From: an uncultured Neglectibacter sp.
Lineage (GTDB): Bacteria; Bacillota; Clostridia; Oscillospirales; Acutalibacteraceae
DNA length: 64,000 nucleotides
Assembly: GCA_904419785.1 (NCBI GenBank)
Contig: CAJFSY010000001.1
Location: forward strand, 389,078 to 453,077
Reading direction: 5' to 3'
This document shows, piece by piece, positions 38,412 through 46,590 of the stretch. A program made the position numbers and the translations under genes. The notes under the pieces were generated by a model. It was not told the origin of the DNA and did not search any database. It saw only the letters and a list, made by a program, of their open reading frames with translations. Numbering within the stretch: position 1 is the first letter of the stretch; each line of letters starts with the position of its first letter.

Positions 38412-39302
38412 TTATAAATCTCCCAAAAGCTTTAAAAAAGCTTCTTCCGGCAAGATAGTGGGTCCGTTTTTTCCGGGGATGGCTTCTTTTCCCGCTGCGG
38501 GAATCACAAGAAAATCTGTTGTTTCCGTGACTTCCCGGTCGAGCTTGGCTCCTGCCTGTGCGGCGCGGTCGGCGGCTTGTTCTCGCGAAAGAGTTTTCAG
38601 CCCACCTGCAAAGGCCAAGTGCTTGCCATAAAACGGATGCCCGGGAATCCCTGGATACCGTGGCTTTTTCTTCTTCTCGAACAGCCGGAGAAAATCTTCT
38701 TCTGTCCCTTGAGAAAGCGCCAAGGCCCGCAGCTTTTCATAGCACGCATATGTGATCCGGCAATCGTTTAAAGCGCGGTGCGCCCCCTCATACGGGACCC
38801 CTAAAGCTGCCGCCACATCTCCCAGCTTGTGATGGGGAAGTTCCGGCAAAAGCTTGCGGGCAATACGCAAATGATCTAGTGAATCGTTGCGGCAGGGCCG
38901 GCCTAAGTATTTTTGAAAGGAATCATACAGAAAAGCCATATCGAACCCCACATTATGGCCCAGCAGCAAGTCATCCCCCAAAAACTTTTCCACTTGAGGC
39001 AAAGCATCCTGGGGAAAAGGCGCGTCTTGCAGCATTTCGTCAGTGATCCCTGTCAGTTCTTGGATAAAATCATCCACATAGCCTTCGGTCCATTCCCCAT
39101 TCCGCTGCACCTCACGCCAAGGGGGGCGAACTAACGTTGAGAAAGTTTCCACAACATCCCCTCCCCGCACCCGCAGCGCCGAGACCTCGATCAAATCACA
39201 GTTTTCACTGGAAAGCCCTGTGGTCTCCGTATCCACCACCACATAATCCCGGGGAAGGCAGAGCCGGCTTTCCCCTTTCCCCGGACGCTGGATTTTGGCC
39301 AT
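38412..39302 (-). CDS. DnaQ-like 3'-5' exonuclease with BRCT-like domain
   Basis: 296 residues from MAKIQRPG; GGCGGGAG precedes it. The exonuclease domain has all DEDDh positions: VVVDTETTGL (D, E), GHNVGFDMAF (D) and GAHRALNDC (H, D). The C-terminal 75 residues (GKHLAFAGGLKTLSREQAADRAAQAGAKLDREVTETTDFLV) look like a BRCT module as in PolC-type epsilon-like proteins and DNA ligase. It may act in DNA repair or proofreading; the partner is unknown. The gene stands alone. Confidence 0.88.
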   Translation of the reverse strand: MAKIQRPGKGESRLCLPRDYVVVDTETTGLSSENCDLIEVSALRVRGGDVVETFSTLVRPPWREVQRNGEWTEGYVDDFIQELTGITDEMLQDAPFPQDALPQVEKFLGDDLLLGHNVGFDMAFLYDSFQKYLGRPCRNDSLDHLRIARKLLPELPHHKLGDVAAALGVPYEGAHRALNDCRITYACYEKLRALALSQGTEEDFLRLFEKKKKPRYPGIPGHPFYGKHLAFAGGLKTLSREQAADRAAQAGAKLDREVTETTDFLVIPAAGKEAIPGKNGPTILPEEAFLKLLGDL

Positions 39303-39362
39303 AAACTCCCGCCTTTCTGCCTTTTCCCCTATTTTACCCTCTTCCACCTTGTTACGCAAGAC

Positions 39363-39389
39363 GAAAAAACGCGGGAACCAGTCCCGCGT
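39363..39389 (-). terminator. Terminator of the DUF2325 gene
   Basis: On the minus strand, ACGCGGGA-CTGG-TTCCCGCGT at 39389-39369 is followed by six T. Confidence 0.85.
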
Positions 39390-39423
39390 CTTTCTGTAAT
39401 GTCATATCACGATTGGATATGTT

Positions 39424-39708
39424 TTAACCCACCGTCCATTCTGTCAGAGCTGCCCGAAGGGCTGTGGCGCTGCTGGTTGGGATGCGCGCTACCGGGATTT
39501 GGTTTTTCTTCGCTTCCTGGGTCACGCTGATCACCATCTTATGCGACACCGTGCCGATAAAAAGAATCAACAAATCCGGGCTTCCCAGCTTACGCTTTAG
39601 GGAACCGTTCTCTTTGGTGAACACTTTCGCTTTACAGCCGTGCTCTTTACAGATACCCTCATATTGGGATGCCATCCGTTCGTTCCCTCCAACAATCACA
39701 ACACTCAT
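39424..39708 (-). CDS. DUF2325 protein
   Basis: 94 residues with the DUF2325 pattern: MSVVIVGGNERM at the start, DLLILFIGTVSHKMV in the middle, IPVARIPTSSATALRAAL at the end. It has a Rossmann-like alternation of strands and helices. The function is not known. AAAAGGAGAG precedes the ATG. Its 200-base leader is unusual: promoter, two palindromes, extra half-sites and a hairpin, so it is probably tightly regulated. Members of this family are sometimes near iron-transport genes; none is visible here. Confidence 0.85.
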   Translation of the reverse strand: MSVVIVGGNERMASQYEGICKEHGCKAKVFTKENGSLKRKLGSPDLLILFIGTVSHKMVISVTQEAKKNQIPVARIPTSSATALRAALTEWTVG

Positions 39709-39812
39709 ACGCGCTCTCCTTTTCTATTTGGACTATGGGCTTCGCCTGTTTGGCACTCTCACCGGAACACGCCCTCTAAAACCCGTAGCGAAATCCGGAT
39801 ATGCTTTGTGAG

Positions 39813-39901
39813 TTAGTTTTAACTAATCTTGTAAGAAGAAAAAAGCGCTGCCGAAAGCGCAATTTTTTCTAACTAACAAATATAAGTTAGTTCCAACTAA
39901 C
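39813..39901. promoter_or_regulatory. Paired TTAGTT-N2-AACTAA operators around a hairpin
   Basis: Perfect palindrome GTTAGTT-CC-AACTAAC at 39886-39901, palindrome TTAGTT-TT-AACTAA at 39813-39826, and direct half-sites CTAACTAAC at 39870-39878. Between them is a stem GCGCT/AGCGC (39845-39860) with T-runs on both sides that could terminate either way. The sites lie just downstream of the minus-strand promoter, the expected place for a repressor. The pattern recalls DtxR/MntR-like operators; this is inference. Confidence 0.6.
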
Positions 39902-39908
39902 AATCCAT

Positions 39909-39937
39909 AGTTTACACGATTTTCCCTGCCCCGTCAA
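39909..39937 (-). promoter_or_regulatory. Promoter for the DUF2325 gene
   Basis: On the minus strand, -35 TTGACG (39937-39932), a 17-bp spacer and -10 TAAACT (39914-39909). The predicted start falls inside or beside the upstream palindrome. Confidence 0.75.
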
Positions 39938-39987
39938 GAGAAATGAGCAATAAATTTCGCTGTTTTCTTTTAAAAAGTATGCTTTGC

Positions 39988-40016
39988 TTGTATCTCTTGA
40001 AAAGGAATGGTATACT
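39988..40016 (+). promoter_or_regulatory. Promoter for the ACT-like small protein
   Basis: -35 TTGTAT at 39988-39993 and extended -10 TGG-TATACT (hexamer 40011-40016), 17-bp spacing. It lies 50 bases before the ATG. Confidence 0.6.
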
Positions 40017-40065
40017 AACTGTAACGACCGGGGTATCCGGAATCAAAGAAAAGCGAGGGATTGTT

Positions 40066-40320
40066 ATGAACTGCTATTATATCATCGGCCTGCGGGTGGA
40101 CCACCGCCATGCCAACGCCCTGAACCTGCAAAAGGCCCTGACTGAATTTGGCTGCAACATCAAGCTGCGGGTAGGCCTCCACGAGACCGGCGAGGATTTC
40201 TGCTCGGACGACGGAGTGATCATGCTGCAAGCTTGCGGCGAAAAAGAAACCATCGACCGGATGCTGGATGCCTTCAACGCTTTGGAAGGCGTAAACGCCA
40301 AGCTGCTGGACCTGAACTGA
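40066..40320 (+). CDS. Small ACT-like (TM1266-type) protein
   Basis: 84 residues from MNCYYIIGLRVD; GAGGGA is 5 bases upstream, and the longer frame crosses the promoter. The alternating strand-helix layout (YIIGLRVDHR, KALTEFGCNIKLRVGLHE, DDGVIMLQACGEKETIDRMLDAFNALEGVNAKLL) fits a beta-alpha-beta-beta-alpha-beta ferredoxin/ACT fold. It resembles the small putative regulators found with iron-only hydrogenases. It lacks a DNA-binding helix-turn-helix. The ligand and role are unknown. It is monocistronic with its own promoter and terminator. Confidence 0.55.
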   Translation: MNCYYIIGLRVDHRHANALNLQKALTEFGCNIKLRVGLHETGEDFCSDDGVIMLQACGEKETIDRMLDAFNALEGVNAKLLDLN

Positions 40321-40328
40321 CCTCATAG

Positions 40329-40366
40329 AAAGCGCTCCCTTTCAAACGGTTTTGGGAGCGCTTTTT
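40329..40366 (+). terminator. Terminator
   Basis: Stem AAAGCGCTCCC (40329-40339) with GGGAGCGCTTT (40354-40364), followed by TTTC. It ends 15 bases before the next gene's ribosome site. Confidence 0.85.
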
Positions 40367-40384
40367 CTGTAGAAAGGAATGCTT

Positions 40385-41101
40385 ATGGATACCCCTTTTT
40401 CACAAAAAACATTAGATTTCCTTTTTGAAAACAAAATGCAGGACAGCCGTTCCTGGTTTTGGGAACACAAAAAGGAATACCAGACTTTGGTAATAGAACC
40501 GCTGCGCCAACTGGTGATGGATCTTTCCCCCGCCATGCTGGAACTAGACCCGGAATTTCAAACGGAGCCCAGAGTCGATAAAACGATCTGCCGCATTTGG
40601 CGGGACACCCGTTATACGAAAGACCCCTCCCTTTACAGGGATCACATGTGGATCATCTTCAAACGGGGCGGGAGGATGCACGGCACGGATTATCCGGGAC
40701 TCTATTTTGAGATAAATCTGGATGGTTTCTCTTACGGCTGCGGATTTTACCACGCTTCCACTGCTTACATGAATCAACTGCGGGCAAAAATCTTAAATGG
40801 CGATCTGGAATTTCAAAAGGCGCAAAAGGCTTATCTTGGCCAAAAACTCTTCCATATGGAAGGCGATTGTTTTAAACGCCCCCGCTATGGAAGCCGAACA
40901 CCGGAAGAGCAGACATGGCTGGAACGGAGAAACATCAGTTTTAACGCCGACAGCCACGACTTTTCCCTTCTTTTTTCCAAAGAGCTGCCTCAAAAGCTGG
41001 TCAAAGACTTACGGCTCCTATTCCCTATTTACCGGTTTTTAGTCTCTACTGCGGAAGAAACCCTCCGTCTGGAAACGGAACGGGAATTGGCTCAACGATA
41101 A
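40385..41101 (+). CDS. DUF2461 (TIGR02453) family protein
   Basis: 238 residues from the ATG at 40385; AAAGGA abuts an earlier ATG at 40379, so the second start is better spaced. It matches DUF2461: FLFENKMQDSRSWFWEHKKEYQ, then the family core TICRIWRDTRYTKDPSLYRDHMWI and PGLYFEINLDGFSYGCGFYH. The family is widespread but uncharacterised. It lies behind a terminator, so expression is either read-through or from an unseen promoter. Confidence 0.88.
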   Translation: MDTPFSQKTLDFLFENKMQDSRSWFWEHKKEYQTLVIEPLRQLVMDLSPAMLELDPEFQTEPRVDKTICRIWRDTRYTKDPSLYRDHMWIIFKRGGRMHGTDYPGLYFEINLDGFSYGCGFYHASTAYMNQLRAKILNGDLEFQKAQKAYLGQKLFHMEGDCFKRPRYGSRTPEEQTWLERRNISFNADSHDFSLLFSKELPQKLVKDLRLLFPIYRFLVSTAEETLRLETERELAQR

Positions 41102-41122
41102 TCCCGACCACCCAAAACGCGC

Positions 41123-41156
41123 AAAAAAGGCCGTGAGAAACTCACGGCCTTTTTTA
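41123..41156. terminator. Bidirectional terminator
   Basis: Stem AAAAAAGGCCGTGAG with CTCACGGCCTTTTTT around an AAA loop. T-runs flank it on both strands, so it serves DUF2461 (plus) and the oxidoreductase gene (minus). Confidence 0.92.
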
Positions 41157-41171
41157 TTTACTCCCCAGCGG

Positions 41172-42455
41172 TCAGCGGTCTTTAAACTCTGTCAACTGGA
41201 TGACTTTTCCCCCGTTGAGCCTAGATTCCTCCGCTGCCAAAGCGATAAAATGGCTTTCCATGGAATGCTCTAACGTGGTCGTACGCTCGTTGGGTTCGGC
41301 GCCGCTCAAAAGCATCTCCAGAAAATCTTTTACGATGCCGCTGTCGCCGCCGCCATGGCCCTTCAAGTCTGCGGACAGCTTGCCCACATCGATGGTTTCT
41401 TCCCCTTTGCCAAACTCACGAACATGAATCACATTGGATTTCATATCCGCCTCGATCTCGCCTTTGGTACCCATGGCTTTGAAATAACGGTAACAATCCT
41501 CAGTGAAAGCGCACATGGTAAAGCTGATGGTGGAACCATCTTCCATGAGAAGGTTTGTCTGCTGATGATCTACCACATCGTTGTCGCAATGGTAAACGCA
41601 CCGGCCATAAGGGCCTTCCCGCAGCGCCTGGTAGGTGCTTTCCAAGGTGTTTTCCACACTGAGCACCGAGCTGATCCAGCTATCACCATTGGCACGTCCT
41701 GTTTTGGGGCTGGTGACATAAATCTTCTCCGCGTCGAACGGGCAGGAGTCTTTCACTTTGCAGCCATCCAAACAGCGAAGCGCCGCCCCCTCGGGAGCAC
41801 GTTCCGGCTTGAACAGCTGGGTGCTGCCGAAAGATGAAACCGACACGCATTTTTTGCCCAAAAGCCAAGTGAGGATGTCCATATCATGGCAGGACTTTTG
41901 CAGGATCATGGGGCTTGTTTGGGTGGAATTCCGCCAGTTGCCCCGCACGAAAGAGTGAGCCTGGTGCCAGTACCCCACATTCTCATTGGCGCAAATGGTG
42001 ACCACATCGCCAATGCGGCCGCTTTGGATCAATTCTTTCAGCTGGTTGTAAAACGCTGTATATCGCAGCACATGGCAAACTATGATCTTCCCCGGGCATT
42101 CTGAGGCCACCTGCAAAATCTCTTTGCATTTGGCAAGTTCCGGCGAAATAGGCTTTTCCATCAGGATATTGTATCCTTTCCGCAGGGCGGGAATAGCATG
42201 GCCCACATGCTGCCGGTCCATGGTGGAGACCACCATCACATCCGCCAGCTTATCATGCTCCAGCATTTCTTCGGCACTGGCAAAGCAGTTTTCCTGGGGA
42301 ATGTTGTAAAGCCGTCTGGCTTTCTCCACCTTAGCAGGGTCCAAATCTGCCACGGCAACTACTTTCATCTTGTCAGGGAACAGATTTTGCATGGAAGCAT
42401 AGGTGCTGCCACGGTCACCAAAACCCGCAATCGCAAAAGTAACAGGCGCTTGCAT
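41172..42455 (-). CDS. Gfo/Idh/MocA family oxidoreductase
   Basis: 428 residues from MQAPVTFAIAGFGDRGS; AGAAGG lies 6 bases from this ATG. The Rossmann motif GFGDRGS (about 11-17), the EKP dehydrogenase signature (ILMEKPISPELAKC, about 105-118) and the C-terminal beta-sheet domain are present. These enzymes oxidise sugars or their derivatives with NAD(P). Four cysteines occur in RCLDGCKVKDSCPFD, possibly a structural metal site. It follows the epimerase/ligase fusion gene but a terminator separates them. The substrate is unknown. Confidence 0.88.
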   Translation of the reverse strand: MQAPVTFAIAGFGDRGSTYASMQNLFPDKMKVVAVADLDPAKVEKARRLYNIPQENCFASAEEMLEHDKLADVMVVSTMDRQHVGHAIPALRKGYNILMEKPISPELAKCKEILQVASECPGKIIVCHVLRYTAFYNQLKELIQSGRIGDVVTICANENVGYWHQAHSFVRGNWRNSTQTSPMILQKSCHDMDILTWLLGKKCVSVSSFGSTQLFKPERAPEGAALRCLDGCKVKDSCPFDAEKIYVTSPKTGRANGDSWISSVLSVENTLESTYQALREGPYGRCVYHCDNDVVDHQQTNLLMEDGSTISFTMCAFTEDCYRYFKAMGTKGEIEADMKSNVIHVREFGKGEETIDVGKLSADLKGHGGGDSGIVKDFLEMLLSGAEPNERTTTLEHSMESHFIALAAEESRLNGGKVIQLTEFKDR

Positions 42456-42578
42456 AAACATCCTTCTTTCTGAATTTTTATCTTCGCCCCGGAACGTTTC
42501 GATCCATGCCGACACGCTCTTTCGGGGAAACTTTTCCCATCTTCTTCCGGCTTCCTTTCTGTTCTAGGAAACTGGCGA

Positions 42579-42610
42579 GAAAAACGGGAAAGAGCCATCC
42601 CTTTCCCGTT
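42579..42610 (-). terminator. Terminator of the epimerase/acyl-CoA-ligase gene
   Basis: On the minus strand, AACGGGAAAG-(8 bases)-CTTTCCCGTT at 42610-42583, followed by TTTTC. Confidence 0.85.
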
Positions 42611-42633
42611 CCCATTCTTCTGTCCAGTGTTAT

Positions 42634-45165
42634 TTACGCTGTAACAATGGCCTCTGCGCTTTGCAGCTTCAAGAGTTCCACAGCGTTCTCACGCATTTTA
42701 TATTTCAATATCTTGCCGGCGGCGTTCATGGGGAACTGTTCCACAAAGGCCACATAGCGGGGCACTTTGTGTTTCGCCATGTGGGAACGAACATAATCTT
42801 TGATCTCCTCTTCGGAAGAGGTTTCCCCTTCTTTGAGGATCACACAAGCCATGATCTCCTCGCCATATTGCTCATCCGGCACGCCGATCACCTGCACATC
42901 GCGGACCTTGGGATGCGTGTAGATGAAATCCTCGATCTCCTTGGGATAAATGTTCTCGCCGCCGCGGATGATCATATCCTTGATGCGTCCCGTGATCTTA
43001 TAGTTGCCTTCCGGCGTCCGGCGGGCCAGGTCGCCTGTATGGAGCCAGCCTTCTTTATCGATGGCTGCCGCTGTAGCCTCGGGCATCTTATAGTATCCCT
43101 TCATGATGTTGTAACCCTTGGCCACGAACTCGCCGTCCACATTGTCGGGCAGGTCTTCGCCGGTCTCCGGGTCAACGATTTTGCACTCAACGCCAAACAT
43201 AGCGCCACCCACAGTGTTGACGCGAACATCAAGGGAATCAGTAGTCTTAGACATGGTGCAGCCAGGCGAAGCCTCTGTCTGACCGTATGTAATGCAGATC
43301 TCGGACATGTGCATTTTATCCACCACATCCTGCATCACCTTTACCGGACAGGGAGAGCCTGCCATGATACCGGTACGCATATGGGAAAAATCGGTTTTCT
43401 CGAAATCCGGGTGTTCCAGCATGGCGATAAACATGGTGGGCACGCCGTGGAACGCGGTGATCTTTTCCTGGTCGATGCAGTGCAGGCCCTTTTTGGGAGA
43501 AAAAGCCGTAATGGGGCACATAGTCGTGCCGTGGGTCATGGAAGCGGTCATGGCCAGCACCATGCCGAAACAATGGAACATGGGCACCTGAATCATCAGC
43601 TTATCGGCAGTGGAAAGGTCCATGCAGTCACCGATGGCCTTGCCGTTGTTCACCACATTGTAATGGGTAAGCATAACGCCCTTGGGGAAACCGGTGGTTC
43701 CAGAAGTATACTGCATATTGCACACATCGTCTTTATGGATGTGACGGCGGCGGTTCTCCACCTCGGTGGGAGGAACAGAATCGCCCAAACCCATGGCATG
43801 TTCCCAAGTGTAGCAGCCTTTCTGCTGACTGTCAATGGTGATGATGTTCCGAAGCACCGGCAGCCGCTTGCTGTGAAGTTTGCCGGGCAAGCTGTCTTGC
43901 AGTTCGGGGCAAAGCTCTTTCATGATCCCCACATAATCGGAGTCTTTGAAACCGTCGATCATCACCAGCGTATGAGTGTCCGACTGGCGCAGCAAATATT
44001 CTGCCTCGTGGATCTTATAAGCGGTATTCACCGTAACCAGCACCGCGCCGATCTTGGTAGTGGCCCAGAAGGTGATATACCACTGGGGCACGTTGGTGGC
44101 CCAAATGGCTACGTGGTCCCCTTTCTTCACGCCCATAGCGATAAGCGCACGGGCAAACTGGTCCACGTCATCCCGGAACTCGGAATAAGTACGGGTATAA
44201 TCCAGTTCTGTATAGCGGAAGCAAAGCTGGTCCGGGAACTCCTTGACCATGCGGTCCAACACATCGGGGAACGTGGCGTCGATCAAAGTCTCTTTGGGCC
44301 AGACATACTTTCCAGTATGGGTCCGGTTATCTTGAAGTTCTCCCTCTTTCATGGAAAGGCCGGAGAAATAGTCGTTCATGTAATTGGCAAACTGTGGGAA
44401 CACCACGCCGGCGTCGGAAAGCTCTTCCGCCCAGCGCTTCACCCATTCCAGGGAGATATAACCGTCATAGCCTATATCCACCAGCGCATCCAGCATTTCG
44501 GGGATGGGCAGGTCGCCCTCGCCCATCATGCGGTACTCCACCTTGCCGTCTTTCATGACGCTGTCTTTTACGTGTACATACTTGATATACGAACCCAAGT
44601 GGCTCACTGTTTCACGGGGAGATTCCCCACCGTAACGGTAAGGATGGTGCATATCCCACAGCGCGGCCACAGAAGGCATATTCACTTTGTCCAACAGAGA
44701 ACGCAGCCGCCGGGTATCACAATAGACACCGTTGGTTTCCACCAGCAGACACACGCCAAAGCCTTGAGCGATGGTGCCCAGAAGCTTTAACGCTTCCGCA
44801 ACGAAATCGTCATCCACTTCCCCTTCCGGCCGGGGATACCGGTCACCCAGCACCCGAATAAAGGGGGTTTGAAGCTTTTTAGCAAGCACGATATACTGGG
44901 TGATCTCTGAAATGTTCTTGTCGAAGTCTTCCTTGTATTTCAGACCACAGCCGGATGCCAGGCAGGGAATCTCTAGCCCTAGGGAGCGCAGCTTTTCCAG
45001 GGTCTTAGGCAGCTGGGCATCGGTAAAGGGGCTGGCATTCACGGCAAAGATTTCTTCCCCTAGCCCGCGAACCTCAATACCACCAAAGCCTAGGTCTTTC
45101 GCCATGGAGTAAATATCGGTCCAGGTAAAATCAGGACAAGCCAGGGTTGAAAAACTGATCTTCAT
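42634..45165 (-). CDS. Fusion of sugar-phosphate epimerase-like TIM barrel and acyl-CoA ligase
   Basis: 843 residues from MKISFSTLAC; GAGGTGG precedes the ATG, and the longer frame crosses the promoter. Residues about 1-270 are an AP-endonuclease-2/xylose-isomerase-like TIM barrel that keeps its metal ligands: E143 (LLVETNG), D171 and H173/H174 (LWDMHHP), H198 (YVHVKD), E240 (SLEW). Residues about 285-843 are an AMP-binding acyl-CoA ligase with YTSGTTGFPKG (486-496), YGQTE (627-631), HTGD (709-712) and the catalytic lysine K818 (NAAGKIL). Both halves look active and there is no frame break. The joint substrate is unknown. It lies downstream of purD with its own promoter. Confidence 0.9.
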   Translation of the reverse strand: MKISFSTLACPDFTWTDIYSMAKDLGFGGIEVRGLGEEIFAVNASPFTDAQLPKTLEKLRSLGLEIPCLASGCGLKYKEDFDKNISEITQYIVLAKKLQTPFIRVLGDRYPRPEGEVDDDFVAEALKLLGTIAQGFGVCLLVETNGVYCDTRRLRSLLDKVNMPSVAALWDMHHPYRYGGESPRETVSHLGSYIKYVHVKDSVMKDGKVEYRMMGEGDLPIPEMLDALVDIGYDGYISLEWVKRWAEELSDAGVVFPQFANYMNDYFSGLSMKEGELQDNRTHTGKYVWPKETLIDATFPDVLDRMVKEFPDQLCFRYTELDYTRTYSEFRDDVDQFARALIAMGVKKGDHVAIWATNVPQWYITFWATTKIGAVLVTVNTAYKIHEAEYLLRQSDTHTLVMIDGFKDSDYVGIMKELCPELQDSLPGKLHSKRLPVLRNIITIDSQQKGCYTWEHAMGLGDSVPPTEVENRRRHIHKDDVCNMQYTSGTTGFPKGVMLTHYNVVNNGKAIGDCMDLSTADKLMIQVPMFHCFGMVLAMTASMTHGTTMCPITAFSPKKGLHCIDQEKITAFHGVPTMFIAMLEHPDFEKTDFSHMRTGIMAGSPCPVKVMQDVVDKMHMSEICITYGQTEASPGCTMSKTTDSLDVRVNTVGGAMFGVECKIVDPETGEDLPDNVDGEFVAKGYNIMKGYYKMPEATAAAIDKEGWLHTGDLARRTPEGNYKITGRIKDMIIRGGENIYPKEIEDFIYTHPKVRDVQVIGVPDEQYGEEIMACVILKEGETSSEEEIKDYVRSHMAKHKVPRYVAFVEQFPMNAAGKILKYKMRENAVELLKLQSAEAIVTA

Positions 45166-45204
45166 ACAAATATCCACCTCGTCTTTTTGATAGTATGTTG
45201 TATT

Positions 45205-45242
45205 ATTATACAGCGCCCCCTGGCGTAAAGCAAGGGGGCGCT
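45205..45242 (-). promoter_or_regulatory. Promoter embedded in a hairpin, upstream of the fusion gene
   Basis: On the minus strand, -35 TTGCTT (45233-45228), a 17-bp spacer and -10 TATAAT (45210-45205). A perfect 10-bp inverted repeat, AGCGCCCCCT/AGGGGGCGCT (45212-45221 and 45233-45242), encloses the -35. No T-run follows, so it is not a standard terminator of purD. It may be an operator. Confidence 0.65.
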
Positions 45243-45282
45243 GCAATTTTTTGATTTAATCCGTCATTTTTTTGAAAAAGCG

Positions 45283-46557
45283 TTACTTTAGCGAATAAGC
45301 GCGGCCGATATCCTTCCGATACATGGCGCCTTCAAAAGAGATCTTCTCCACACCGGCATAAGCCTTGTCTAATGCCTGTTCCAAGGTATCTCCCAAAGCT
45401 GTTAAGCCCAGCACACGGCCGCCGTTTGTGAGGAATTTTCCTCCCTCCAACTTTGTGCCGGCATGATATACCGTGACGCCGGAAGCTTGTCCCATTTCAT
45501 CCAGGCCGTGAATCTCAATGCCCTTAGGATAGCTTCCTGGATATCCGCCGCTGGCCATGACCACGCAAGCGCTGGCTTTCGGGCTCCAGCGAATCTCTAT
45601 TTCAGAAAGCCGCTCTTCCGCGACAGCTTTTACAATTTCTGCAAAATCTGTTTCCAGCCGGGGCAGGACTACCTGGGTCTCCGGGTCGCCAAAGCGGGAG
45701 TTATATTCGATCACCTTGGGCCCTTGGGCGGTAAGCATCAACCCAAAATACAGGCAGCCTTTGAAAGGCCGGCCTTCGGCATTCATGGCGTGCATGGTGG
45801 GCAGGAAGATTTTCTCCATACACTCTTTGGCAACCTCTTCCGTATAGAAAGGGTTGGGACTGATAGTGCCCATGCCGCCGGTATTGGGGCCCTTGTTGCC
45901 GTCATAGGCCCGCTTGTGGTCCATTGAAGATACCATGGGGCACAGAGTCTTGCCGTCGGTAAAAGCCAGCACGGAAACTTCCGGCCCAGTGAGGAATTCT
46001 TCCACCACCACCTGGCTTCCGGATTCCCCAAATATTTTATCTTCCATAATGGAATGCAGGGCGTCTTTGGCTTCTTCTTCGTTTTGAGCGATCACAACGC
46101 CCTTGCCTAACGCCAGGCCGTCCGCCTTAACCACCGCGGGATATGTTCCCTGTTCCCGAATATAGGCGAGCGCTTCCGCCGGATCGGAAAACACCTCATA
46201 CCCCGCCGTGGGAATCCCATACTTTTTCATCAAGTTTTTGGAAAACACCTTGCTGCTTTCGATCTCCGCCGCTTTCGCGTTGGGACCAAAACAAGGGAAT
46301 CCGGCAGCTTCCAGGAAATCCACCATGCCGGCCGCCAACGGATCATCAGGCGCCACGAACACCAGATCCACCTGCTTCTCACGGGCCAAAGCCAACATAC
46401 CTTCTTTGTCCATTACATTTACAGGACTGCACTCCGCGTCCCTGGAAATGCCGCCATTGCCGGGAGCGCAATAAAGCGCGTCGACTTGGGGGCTTTCCTT
46501 CAATTTGCGGACAATGGCGTGCTCCCGGCCGCCGCTGCCGATCACCAGAATTTTCAT
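45283..46557 (-). CDS. purD: Phosphoribosylamine-glycine ligase
   Basis: 424 residues, full length. It makes GAR from phosphoribosylamine, glycine and ATP, the second step of purine synthesis. MKILVIGSGGREHAI starts the N domain; the ATP-grasp core follows with AVVKADGLALGKGV, SVLAFTDGKTLCPM and NTGGMGTISP, then YVEYNSRFGDPETQ-like residues. AGAAAGGAA precedes the ATG. It is the last purine gene of the cluster, 33 bases after the HAD gene. Confidence 0.97.
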   Translation of the reverse strand: MKILVIGSGGREHAIVRKLKESPQVDALYCAPGNGGISRDAECSPVNVMDKEGMLALAREKQVDLVFVAPDDPLAAGMVDFLEAAGFPCFGPNAKAAEIESSKVFSKNLMKKYGIPTAGYEVFSDPAEALAYIREQGTYPAVVKADGLALGKGVVIAQNEEEAKDALHSIMEDKIFGESGSQVVVEEFLTGPEVSVLAFTDGKTLCPMVSSMDHKRAYDGNKGPNTGGMGTISPNPFYTEEVAKECMEKIFLPTMHAMNAEGRPFKGCLYFGLMLTAQGPKVIEYNSRFGDPETQVVLPRLETDFAEIVKAVAEERLSEIEIRWSPKASACVVMASGGYPGSYPKGIEIHGLDEMGQASGVTVYHAGTKLEGGKFLTNGGRVLGLTALGDTLEQALDKAYAGVEKISFEGAMYRKDIGRAYSLK

Positions 46558-46590
46558 CGTGTTATTCCTTTCTTCAGGAGATTTCTAAAC

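Noticed and set aside
42661-44790. Plus-strand open frame of 709 codons opposite the epimerase/ligase fusion
   Set aside because: Antisense shadow; no family match, and it is rich in histidine and valine as expected of antisense reading.
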